NCBI GenBank assembly: GCA_031553885.1 | Contig: JAVBKV010000044.1 | Location: forward strand, 1 to 45,896 | From: JAVBKV01 sp031553885 | GTDB taxonomy: Bacteria > Bacteroidota > Bacteroidia > Bacteroidales > Azobacteroidaceae | Length of the DNA stretch: 45,896 nucleotides | Reading direction: 5' to 3' | In this document: one piece after another, positions 25,036-32,656 of the stretch | Layout: the number at the start of each line of letters is the position of its first letter | How positions within the stretch are numbered: the stretch's first letter is position 1 | Notes under the pieces: model-generated | Database searches by the model: none | The model's input: only the letters and a program-made list of their open reading frames with translations | What the model was told of the DNA's origin: nothing | Made by a program: the position numbers and the translations under genes

Positions 25036-25732
25036 TGTTGACCTTGATTTTTCTTAGTAATTCCATAAAACGTCCTTTTCTGTCGACCAGCATCCACAAC
25101 ATGGAAAAAAAGAGCAGGTAATAGCCGGTGTAGGTAAAGGCAATACCAGTAGTATCATGATTGATGCTGAGAATGGATCCTTTCATGTCTTCGTCGAAAG
25201 AAGACTGATAAAAACGGTAACCTTTATGCCGGAGAATCTTATTCATGGAGATTTCCTGTTCGAATGATTTTCCTGTTTCGTTATCTTTTACTTCAATCAG
25301 GCTTATGTAATCGGAAGGAGAGGAGGTGCCCGGATAATATTCGATCCGGAATTCTTTCAATGTCATGAAAAAGGGCAATGGCAAGTGGCGTTGGGCTTCT
25401 TCGCAGTCAAAAACGTGATTGGTCTGGTCCTGACGAAGGTGAATTACTCCCGTTTGTCCGTTAAACCGGGTAATCAGGGCTCCGGTAAGGATGATGATCA
25501 GAGAGAGATGCAGCAGGAAAACAGGTAGTTTCCGGTATAATTCTTTTTTCAGAATGTAATATCCTCCGGTCAGTGCGAGCCATGCCCATAGGACATTAAA
25601 CCAAGGGGTACGGTAAAAATGCCGCATGACATATTCCGTACCCTTGAGGTGTTCTTCCCATGTTGCCCATCCCAAGACCAGAATGAGCAGGAATAACAAG
25701 CCGAATGAAAGGTACCCGATGGTTCGCTTCAT
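25028..25732 (-). CDS. ResB-like cytochrome c biogenesis protein, short form
   Basis: This 234-residue protein has hydrophobic segments near residues 5-23, 45-63, 69-88 and 200-217, with an extracytoplasmic domain between the last two. Conserved-looking features are the LPVFLLHLSLIIILTGALITRF helix with its histidine, GVIHLRQDQ, and the RFYQSSFDED pattern typical of ResB/Ccs1. It is shorter than many ResB proteins. It is coupled to CcsA by an 8-base overlap and is the likely partner in system II. No gene for a c-type cytochrome is seen in the window. Confidence 0.85.
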   Translation of the reverse strand: MKRTIGYLSFGLLFLLILVLGWATWEEHLKGTEYVMRHFYRTPWFNVLWAWLALTGGYYILKKELYRKLPVFLLHLSLIIILTGALITRFNGQTGVIHLRQDQTNHVFDCEEAQRHLPLPFFMTLKEFRIEYYPGTSSPSDYISLIEVKDNETGKSFEQEISMNKILRHKGYRFYQSSFDEDMKGSILSINHDTTGIAFTYTGYYLLFFSMLWMLVDRKGRFMELLRKIKVNNE

Positions 25733-25755
25733 TCGGCAAAGTTAGTTTTTTATCT

Positions 25756-26967
25756 TTAGAAATCCAACATTACACCGATTCCTGTTGGTCTTACATCCGG
25801 ACCTTTTCCTTTTTCAAACAACGAGTGCAGGCCATAGTAGCCGTATAGAGTAACATCTCCGAAACCGATTGTGGCCATAGCCCGTGCATTTACGGGTAAC
25901 AGGTTCAGGTCGCGTCCTTTGGTTTCTTTGATTGTATGTCCGTGATCTTCATAATCTACCTGCGATTTGGAATAGCATTTGAAGTATCCTACTACTCCGG
26001 CGGAGAGATGGATGTCGTGTTTTCCGATGATTTTCTTTTGATATTCGATCAATAAGGGAAAGGTGAAATAATAGGATAATAACTTGCTGGAAGTATAGTT
26101 GACTCCTTCGGGGGCTTGAACGAATTGTGCGATACCATCGACCACTTCCAATCCTTTGTTTCCTTTGAAGTGATACCTGCTCCAGTCTACACCCACACCG
26201 GTGACAAGCAAAAAATGATCATTCATCCGGGCATGGCATTCGATCGGATTGAATACAAAAGAATGTGACGTACTTAAAGAAAGATCGGTTCCCAGGTCTC
26301 CGTCCAGGTTGATGAAAGCCATACCCAAACCGTTCCAATGCGGTTCCAGCCTGTTTTTTCTCTTCCAGGAAAAGACAAAATTGAAAGGTGAGCCATCGTA
26401 TGAAATGCTGCTATTCTGGACATTGGAAGCATTTCCCGACCCAGAAGAAGTTTGGTTGCTAGAAGATACCTGATTGATTATATTTACTATCTTGGGGGTT
26501 GTTATTGGGGCTCCTATGGCTATATATTCGGAGTTTGAAAAATCGAGAGGTTGATTGTTCTGTAACGCTATATCATAAATTCTGTAACAATCCTGGCAAT
26601 CGCCTTCGATAAAGGTGATTTTTTTAGTTGCAGTATCTATAGGTGGAAAATATAAAGAAAAAGTACTGATCCCTTTTTGAGTATACATTTTTTGTCCTAA
26701 GATGACGCCATCTCCATAATCTATGAATAATTTCTCTTTGTTTCCGTCAGCTACTATGTAGGTTGATTTATCGATCCTAAACCAAGTCTGGGGATCCATG
26801 TTGATTTTCATCCGTAAAATGGTTGCATCCTTGTTGATTTCTACCTGTTGAATCGTTAGATAAGGATGTGTGGATTTTCCGAACATAGGCTGATTGATCA
26901 GTTTTTGCGGAAAAACACTTAATGCAAATAAAAAGCAGGATGCCGTGATTAGTAGGTACCGTTTCAT
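25756..26967 (-). CDS. Exported protein with predicted C-terminal beta-barrel, function unknown
   Basis: The 403-residue protein has a signal peptide (LLITASCFLFALSVFPQ, about residues 4-20). Residues 30-150 resemble a beta-rich domain (HPYLTIQQVEINKDATILRMKINMD). A serine/asparagine-rich linker lies near 167-188, and the rest looks like a barrel, ending RPTGIGVMLDF. I do not recognise a named family. It is 23 bases upstream of the resB-like gene and 12 bases downstream of the DUF4252-like gene, within one run of minus-strand genes headed by a sigma factor. Confidence 0.7.
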   Translation of the reverse strand: MKRYLLITASCFLFALSVFPQKLINQPMFGKSTHPYLTIQQVEINKDATILRMKINMDPQTWFRIDKSTYIVADGNKEKLFIDYGDGVILGQKMYTQKGISTFSLYFPPIDTATKKITFIEGDCQDCYRIYDIALQNNQPLDFSNSEYIAIGAPITTPKIVNIINQVSSSNQTSSGSGNASNVQNSSISYDGSPFNFVFSWKRKNRLEPHWNGLGMAFINLDGDLGTDLSLSTSHSFVFNPIECHARMNDHFLLVTGVGVDWSRYHFKGNKGLEVVDGIAQFVQAPEGVNYTSSKLLSYYFTFPLLIEYQKKIIGKHDIHLSAGVVGYFKCYSKSQVDYEDHGHTIKETKGRDLNLLPVNARAMATIGFGDVTLYGYYGLHSLFEKGKGPDVRPTGIGVMLDF

Positions 26968-26979
26968 AATGATTGATTT

Positions 26980-27468
26980 TTATTGTAGTTTGATTCGTTT
27001 ATTATTCACGTATATGAGTAAATCTTTCAGTTTATCCAGTTCAGAATCCAGGCTTTCCGGTCGAAAATGCCCCCGGATATAGATCAGGTTGATCTTCTTC
27101 GATTTTTCCTTAAACAAAATATATTCGTAAGGACTGGAGTCGTCATCTCTTTTCAGACAGTAATAGCCGGTGGTTACCTTACCGTCTTTCTGGGATTCCA
27201 GGAGTTTAGTACCTCCTTCAATGTCTGTACGGATAGCTTCCAGGACAGCATCGGTTGTTTCTTCGGAGCTGGAGATAATCAAACTCTTGTATAACTGCAT
27301 CCGGGTGTTTTTACCCAATACGTCTGTACCAAGTTTGACTAAGACAGAACCTTTCTGTTTCCCGAGTTTATCGAAAACTTTTTCGGTGTTAGTAGCATTT
27401 TGTGCAGCCAACAGGTTTGCCGACAGGCAGAACAGGAAAAAGAGCATTATTTTTTTGATTGGATTCAT
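26980..27468 (-). CDS. DUF4252-like exported protein
   Basis: This 162-residue protein has a signal peptide (IMLFFLFCLSANLLAAQ, about residues 6-22). The mature part reads like the DUF4252 or the similar DUF6108 group: SLIISSSEETTDAVLEAIRTDIEGGTKLLES, YILFKEKSKKINLIYIRGHF and a final LDKLKDLLIYVNN. Proteins of this kind often accompany ECF sigma and anti-sigma genes in Bacteroidota. Their function is not known. The anti-sigma-like gene stops 20 bases upstream. Confidence 0.7.
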   Translation of the reverse strand: MNPIKKIMLFFLFCLSANLLAAQNATNTEKVFDKLGKQKGSVLVKLGTDVLGKNTRMQLYKSLIISSSEETTDAVLEAIRTDIEGGTKLLESQKDGKVTTGYYCLKRDDDSSPYEYILFKEKSKKINLIYIRGHFRPESLDSELDKLKDLLIYVNNKRIKLQ

Positions 27469-27488
27469 TGGTCTGTTGTTTTTGATTG

Positions 27489-27947
27489 TTATTCCGTAAA
27501 AGCATCCAGCATATCGATTTGGGAGGCGATAATCTCATCTCCTGATTCCGAAATATTTTCCAGGCTGTTCAGGGTCTGGGATTGAATGGTTTGTATATCT
27601 GTATATTTCTTTCCATCGATGTATACCTGTGAATAGGAATCTCCTGTATTTTCCGTTGTGTGAAGAAACCGGATTCCGGCAAAGAGTAAAAAGCAGGCAG
27701 CAATACTTGCGCTTATCCAATACATCCGTAGCTTATGTGGATAATTCGGACGGATGACCGGAGATTCTTTTTCTTCTTTTTCAATTTCCCTGCTGAAAAA
27801 GTTAAACATCGGCCGGTACATTTTCAGTGATTCCGGAATGTAGTCTTGCTGAAAATAATTTCTCAGGAATTCTTCTTCTTCCAATGAAGTTATCCCTCCA
27901 AAGTATTTTTCCAGTAATTGCCCGATGTATTTTACTTCCTGATTCAT
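27489..27947 (-). CDS. Anti-sigma-factor-like membrane protein
   Basis: This 152-residue protein has a cytoplasmic N-terminal part (EVKYIGQLLEKYFGGITSLEEEEFLRNYF), one membrane helix near residues 75-93 (YWISASIAACFLLFAGIRF) and a short extracytoplasmic tail. Its start overlaps the stop of the ECF sigma gene (ATGA). This layout is that of a membrane anti-sigma factor. No zinc-binding anti-sigma cysteine motif is visible, so the assignment rests on position and topology. Confidence 0.75.
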   Translation of the reverse strand: MNQEVKYIGQLLEKYFGGITSLEEEEFLRNYFQQDYIPESLKMYRPMFNFFSREIEKEEKESPVIRPNYPHKLRMYWISASIAACFLLFAGIRFLHTTENTGDSYSQVYIDGKKYTDIQTIQSQTLNSLENISESGDEIIASQIDMLDAFTE

Positions 27948-28459
27948 GACTCTGTTTTTATTTTGTACGCATTGATACTGATAAATTGATCCCGCACTTT
28001 TTTTCGTGCTCTTGAGAGATTAACGGTAACCGCACTTACTTGTGTTCCTGTAATGGCTGCGATTTCTTCCAGTTCATACCCTTCTACATCCCGCATCCGG
28101 ATAATCCGGCGTTGTAACTCCGGTAATCCGTCGATGAGTTGTTTGATCAGGTCTATGGAATTTTGCTTTTCCGTTTCCGTATATGGATTGGTTCCGTGGT
28201 ATTCCAGACTGACTTCGTTGATGTCGACCGTATATTTTTTTTGTCTTAACCGGTCGATGCAACTGTTCTTTACAGTTTGCATGGCAAAGCCACCCGGATT
28301 GGACATTTTCTCCAATTCTCCCCGAATACTCCACAACCGGAGCAGGGTTTCCTGAACCACATCTTCTGCGTCCTCTTCATTTTCCAGCATTTTCCATGCA
28401 AAAGCCACCAACTTCTGCCGTAAGGGTAAAATCTCGGATGTGAATCGTTTTAAGTCCAT
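27944..28459 (-). CDS. ECF-type RNA polymerase sigma factor
   Basis: From ATG at 28459 the protein has 171 residues; an upstream TTG at 28480 would add seven. Region 2 includes LVAFAWKMLENEEDAEDVVQETLLRLW, and region 4 includes LPELQRRIIRMRDVEGYELEEIAAITGTQVSAVTVNLSRARKKVRDQF, a clear helix-turn-helix. It directs RNA polymerase to a limited set of promoters, commonly its own operon. It heads a run of six genes on the minus strand (sigma, anti-sigma-like, DUF4252-like, barrel, ResB, CcsA). No standard -33/-7 promoter was convincing upstream, which fits self-recognition of another promoter type but does not prove it. Confidence 0.92.
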   Translation of the reverse strand: MDLKRFTSEILPLRQKLVAFAWKMLENEEDAEDVVQETLLRLWSIRGELEKMSNPGGFAMQTVKNSCIDRLRQKKYTVDINEVSLEYHGTNPYTETEKQNSIDLIKQLIDGLPELQRRIIRMRDVEGYELEEIAAITGTQVSAVTVNLSRARKKVRDQFISINAYKIKTES

Positions 28460-28551
28460 TTCAATTGAATAACGAGGCAAAGTAAAAAAGATAACATCAA
28501 ATAATAAAAAAAATGTGAACTAAAGTTGTTGACAGGGGGTTATATGTTGGG

Positions 28552-28585
28552 AGTGAAGAGTTAAGAATTAAGAATTAAGAATTAA
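28552..28585. repeat. Left heptad repeat flanking corA
   Basis: The segment has four tandem TTAAGAA heptads (28561-28588) preceded by AGTGAAGAG. It is the inverted partner of 29747-29780, with 32 of 34 positions matching. Confidence 0.9.
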
Positions 28586-28598
28586 GAATTAACAGGTG

Positions 28599-29648
28599 AT
28601 GAAGCATAGGTCTAAGAATCGTCATTTTGCCGGGAAATTGGTTTATACAGGGAAGAGTAATACGCCTACCCATATTCAATTTATTCAGTATGGGGAGAAT
28701 GTGTTTAATGAGGAAAAGATAAATGATATCCGAGGGATCGGCTCCCGGATCAATAATGATACGGTTAGTTGGATCCGGGTAAGCGGTATGAACGATCCGG
28801 ATCTGATTATCCGCCTGGTAAAAGATTTTGGTTTGAATATCCTGGATGCCAAGGATATCCTGACCATTCAGCACATCATTACAGTAGAGGAATACGAGGA
28901 GAATATTTTCATCGTTTTGCCGGTTACTTACCTGAATGAGAAGGGTGTTGGAGTGACGGAACATGTGGCCTTGATTCTGGGTAAAAATTATGTAATGAGT
29001 TTTCAGGAGAGTAACTTTCCTCTTTTTGAGAGCGTTTTTAATGCCATTCGTGAAAATTCCCTGCGGATTCACAATAGAAAAGCCGATTTTTTGCTGGCCA
29101 GTTTACTGAGTGAAGTAATCGGAAATTATTCGGATTGCATATCCCAATTGGAAGATGCATTGGAAGAGTTGGAAGATCAGTTACTGGATGTAAAAAATTT
29201 CAGGAAAAACCAGATGGAACCTATTCAGGAGAAACGAAGGGAGATGATCCGCATCCGCAAGCTCTTATTGCCATTCAAGGATCAGTTTGCCAAATTGCTG
29301 CGGGTGGATCCGGATCTGATAGACCCCCAACAGATTCCGTTTCTGAAGGATATTTATGACCAATTGTTGTATTGTCTCCAGAATATTGAGTCTTGTCGGG
29401 AGATCATGTCTTCCCTGGTCGATCTGTACCTGAATAATAATGACCTGAAGATGAATATTGTGATGAAACAACTGACATTGGTGGCGACAATTTTTATTCC
29501 TCTTACTTTTATTGTCGGGGTATGGGGGATGAATTTCCGAATTATGCCGGAACTGGACTGGAAGTATGGCTATCTGTTTGCCTGGGTCATTATGTTTATT
29601 GCAGGTTTTCTGGTTTGGTTGTATTTGAAAAAGAAAGACTGGTTCTGA
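28599..29648 (+). CDS. corA: CorA-type magnesium/cobalt transporter
   Basis: From ATG at 28599 (a GTG just before it is also possible) the protein has 349 residues. The cytoplasmic funnel includes a coiled region around LEDALEELEDQLLDVKNF. Two membrane helices lie at the C-terminus, and the selectivity motif GMN (about 310-312) ends the first. The basic tail KKKDWF is typical. CorA is a pentameric channel for Mg2+, Co2+ and Ni2+ in the inner membrane. It is a single gene, flanked by inverted heptad repeats at 28552-28585 and 29747-29780. Confidence 0.95.
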   Translation: MKHRSKNRHFAGKLVYTGKSNTPTHIQFIQYGENVFNEEKINDIRGIGSRINNDTVSWIRVSGMNDPDLIIRLVKDFGLNILDAKDILTIQHIITVEEYEENIFIVLPVTYLNEKGVGVTEHVALILGKNYVMSFQESNFPLFESVFNAIRENSLRIHNRKADFLLASLLSEVIGNYSDCISQLEDALEELEDQLLDVKNFRKNQMEPIQEKRREMIRIRKLLLPFKDQFAKLLRVDPDLIDPQQIPFLKDIYDQLLYCLQNIESCREIMSSLVDLYLNNNDLKMNIVMKQLTLVATIFIPLTFIVGVWGMNFRIMPELDWKYGYLFAWVIMFIAGFLVWLYLKKKDWF

Positions 29649-29664
29649 GAGGGATCGTGCATCA

Positions 29665-29823
29665 GCCTATCCCCCGCTGGAGGGGGCAGGGGGAGGATAT
29701 GAACTACGGAAAATCCCGAATCAAATAGAATTACCCCAATAAAATTTTAATTCTTCATTCTTAACTCTTAACTCTTCACTTCCAGCCGAATCCTCCCCCT
29801 GCCCCCTCCAGCGGGGGATAGGC
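29665..29823. repeat. Perfect 34-base inverted repeat downstream of corA
   Basis: Arms 29665-29698 and 29790-29823 are exact reverse complements, rich in G and C, with C5 and G5 runs that also make a small hairpin inside each arm. The spacer is 91 bases and includes the right heptad repeat. Confidence 0.95.
29747..29780. repeat. Right heptad repeat flanking corA
   Basis: This is the inverted copy of 28552-28585, with two mismatches in 34 positions, and it sits inside the spacer of the 34-base inverted repeat. Confidence 0.9.
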
Positions 29824-29980
29824 AGACCACGTTTTAAGTATTTCTGTTTTGTTAAAAAAAATCAGACTTTCGTAAACTTTATTCATTTTTGATAGTTATT
29901 AATATAAACAGAATATATGTATATTCGGGATCTATATTTTTCATTAAATTATAGATTTTATAAATAAATTAATAGGCAGT

Positions 29981-30976
29981 ATGAAAACAACACGATTTTT
30001 TTTCCTGATAATTGCATTTCTCCTACCATCTCTTCTTTATTCACAGACCGATGCGGGAGTAAAGATCATGTCCAAGCAGGGTGATTTATACGATAATGTT
30101 AAGAATCTGAGTAATCCGTATTCATTGCCCATAGGTGCAAAGAAATTAGGATCCAAAGGTTTTTTATTACCCTATCCGATCGGAATTATGCTCAATGGTT
30201 ATGCTGGGTCCCAGGATGTGACCATCTCAGATTTGCAGGTAGGAATCAATGACAATCCGATGGTTTCGTTGGATGATATCGTTCATTTCAGTGATGTAAA
30301 AGCCAGTGTGAGAAATTTCAATATGCGTGCTGATTTGTGGTTTCTTCCTTTTTTAGATGTGTACGGGATCTTTGGTAAAGCCTGGGTGGATACGAAAGTT
30401 TCCCTTGATCAGCCTGTTGTTTTCACAACTGATGCTCAATTCGACGGTTATGTCTATGGGGTCGGGGCCATGTTGACAGGAGGTGTTCGTTCTATTTTCT
30501 TTTCATTGGATTTTAATCGGGTCTGGACGCATTTTGATGCAATGAAACATGATAATGTGGCAATGAATCTGGCTCCTAGGGTAGGTTATATTTTTCATTT
30601 CGATAATCTTCCTGAGCGGAATATTTCAGTCTGGACGGGAGCCGGTCGTGTTTTCTTATCGAATACAACCGAGGGGACTATCAAAATGTCGGACATTCTG
30701 CCGGATACACCCGGGGATAAAATTACGACCTGGTACAACAATCTTCCTCCTGCTAAGCAGGCTTTGGTACAGGACATTTATCAGAGTATCAATGAAAAAC
30801 ATGGAAATGATGAAATTCATTATTCACTGGATAAACGTCCTGCCAAAAACTGGTGTATGATTCTCGGTGCTCAATATCAACTGGACCGTCACTGGCAGTT
30901 CAGGGTTGAGACCAACTTCCTGGGAGGTCGTCAGTCCGGCCTGATATCTGCTAATTACAGGTTTGGGTTCTTTTAA
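29981..30976 (+). CDS. Predicted outer-membrane protein, function unknown
   Basis: The 331-residue product has a signal peptide (FFFLIIAFLLPSLLYSQ, cleavage after about residue 22). The body has glycine- and aromatic-rich strands typical of a barrel (DVYGIFGKAWVDTKVSL, FDGYVYGVGAMLTGGVRSIFFSLDFN, WCMILGAQYQLDRHWQFRVETNFLGGRQSGLISANYRFGFF), and the chain ends in FGFF. I do not recognise a named family. Its stop overlaps the convergent fhs stop by four bases (TTAA), leaving no space for a separate terminator. Confidence 0.75.
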   Translation: MKTTRFFFLIIAFLLPSLLYSQTDAGVKIMSKQGDLYDNVKNLSNPYSLPIGAKKLGSKGFLLPYPIGIMLNGYAGSQDVTISDLQVGINDNPMVSLDDIVHFSDVKASVRNFNMRADLWFLPFLDVYGIFGKAWVDTKVSLDQPVVFTTDAQFDGYVYGVGAMLTGGVRSIFFSLDFNRVWTHFDAMKHDNVAMNLAPRVGYIFHFDNLPERNISVWTGAGRVFLSNTTEGTIKMSDILPDTPGDKITTWYNNLPPAKQALVQDIYQSINEKHGNDEIHYSLDKRPAKNWCMILGAQYQLDRHWQFRVETNFLGGRQSGLISANYRFGFF

Positions 30977-32646
30977 CTCAAACCTTCAATGTATCCGTTG
31001 ATTATATCGATGTTCATGGCCTGAGGTTCTTTCGGCAACCCAGGCATACGCATGATTTCCCCGGCGATAGCAACAATGAATTCGGCTCCGTTATTGATAA
31101 CGATGTCGTTGATTTTGAGTTTGAATCCTTTGGCTACACCGTAGGCTTTTGGGTCTGCAGAAAAAGAATACTGTGTTTTGGCTATGCAAACCGGGAAGCT
31201 CTCGATATTCATTTGTTGCTGAGCTAATTTTAGTATTTTTTCAGCCCTTTCGCTGAAAACAACAGAATCGGCTCCGTAGATATTCATCGCAACTTTTTCA
31301 ATCTTAGTCCTGACCGGATCATCGTCGTTATACGTAAATACAAGCGGGGCTGAAGGTGTTTTTTCAATGGTATCCGCTACGATCTGCGCCAGTTCAACGG
31401 CTCCTTCTCCTCCTTCTGTAAATGCATTGTTAACGGCAAATCCGACGTTCATCTCTTTGCAATGTTCCCGGATCAGAGTAATTTCTTCTTCTGTATCTTC
31501 GGCGTATTTATTGAATGCCACGACGATGTTTTGTCCGAATTTTTTCAGGTTCAGGATATGCTTGTCCAGGTTGGCAAAGCCTTTTTTCAGTCCCTCCGCA
31601 TTGGGTTTCCTGATATCACCTACAGCTACGTCCCCATGCATTTTCAGACCCTGGGCTGTTGTGACTATGACGGTAAGTTTGGGTTGTAACCCGGCTTTCC
31701 GGCATTTGATATTAAAGAATTTTTCAGCACCCAGGTCGGCTCCGAATCCGGCTTCCGTTACCACATAGTCACCGAAGGTCAATGCCATCTTAGTGGCCAG
31801 AACGGAATTACACCCATGGGCGATGTTGGCGAAGGGGCCTCCGTGGATGAAAGCTGCTGTATGTTCGGTCGTTTGCACCAGGTTGGGGTGGATGGCATCT
31901 TTGAGTAGTACGGTTATCGCTCCTTCGATATGCAGGTCTTTTACTTTTATCGGTTTGTTGTCGAAATCGAATCCCAATAATACTTCTCCGATTCTTCTTT
32001 TCAGGTTGTCGATGTTTTCGGACAGGCATAATATTGCCATAATTTCAGAGGCTGGGGTAATGTCAAAACCGGTTTCAGTTGTAATGCCGTTACTATCAGA
32101 TCCTAAACCCGTGATAATTTTACGTAATCCTCTGTCGTTGACATCTACAACTCTTTTCCACAGAATTTCTTTCAGACCGATTCCACATACGCCTCTGTTC
32201 TGGAACAAATAATTATCCAGGAGGGCGGTGATCATATTATGAGCGGATGTGATGGCATGAAAATCGCCGGTGAAATGCAAATTAATATTTTCCATGGGGA
32301 GAACCTGTGCGTATCCGCCTCCGGCAGCTCCTCCTTTCATACCGAAACAGGGGCCAAGGGAGGGTTCTCTCAAGGCTACGATCGCTCTTTTACCGATTTT
32401 TTCCAATCCGAGGGCCAATCCGATGGAGACGGTTGTTTTACCGATACCCGCTTTGGTCGGAGTAATGGCGGTAACTAAGATCAGGTTATGATCCTTGATT
32501 TTGTTTTCATCGATCAGTTCTTCCGGAATTTTGGCCATATATTTACCATAATTCATTACTTCGTCTACCGGAATGTCGATGCTTTCTGCGACCCGCTTGA
32601 TTTTTTTCAGTTCGATACTCCGGGCAATTTCAATGTCTGTCTTCAT
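30973..32646 (-). CDS. fhs: Formate-tetrahydrofolate ligase
   Basis: This 557-residue protein ligates formate to tetrahydrofolate with ATP, giving 10-formyl-THF for one-carbon metabolism. The nucleotide-binding loop is TPTKAGIGKTT (62-72), a variant of the usual TPxGEGKTT with changed residues before the GKTT. Other family segments include REPSLGPCFGMKGGAAGGGYAQVLPMENINLHFTGD and FGADLGAEKFFNIKCR. The length is standard. It starts 10 bases after the uvrB stop, so the two are probably cotranscribed. Confidence 0.97.
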   Translation of the reverse strand: MKTDIEIARSIELKKIKRVAESIDIPVDEVMNYGKYMAKIPEELIDENKIKDHNLILVTAITPTKAGIGKTTVSIGLALGLEKIGKRAIVALREPSLGPCFGMKGGAAGGGYAQVLPMENINLHFTGDFHAITSAHNMITALLDNYLFQNRGVCGIGLKEILWKRVVDVNDRGLRKIITGLGSDSNGITTETGFDITPASEIMAILCLSENIDNLKRRIGEVLLGFDFDNKPIKVKDLHIEGAITVLLKDAIHPNLVQTTEHTAAFIHGGPFANIAHGCNSVLATKMALTFGDYVVTEAGFGADLGAEKFFNIKCRKAGLQPKLTVIVTTAQGLKMHGDVAVGDIRKPNAEGLKKGFANLDKHILNLKKFGQNIVVAFNKYAEDTEEEITLIREHCKEMNVGFAVNNAFTEGGEGAVELAQIVADTIEKTPSAPLVFTYNDDDPVRTKIEKVAMNIYGADSVVFSERAEKILKLAQQQMNIESFPVCIAKTQYSFSADPKAYGVAKGFKLKINDIVINNGAEFIVAIAGEIMRMPGLPKEPQAMNIDIINGYIEGLS

Positions 32647-32656
32647 ATTCTACTAT

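Larger units (their letters stand above)
29649..29980. other. Intergenic stretch after corA holding nested repeats
   Basis: It contains the 34-base inverted repeat (29665-29698/29790-29823) with the heptad repeat (29747-29780) inside it. The remaining 29824-29980 is AT-rich; TATATTCG near 29917 is a poor match to a -7 element for the next gene. Confidence 0.7.

Noticed and set aside
28552..28593. CRISPR-like array at the heptad repeats
   Set aside because: The units are 7 bases long and directly adjacent without spacers, and no cas gene is present.
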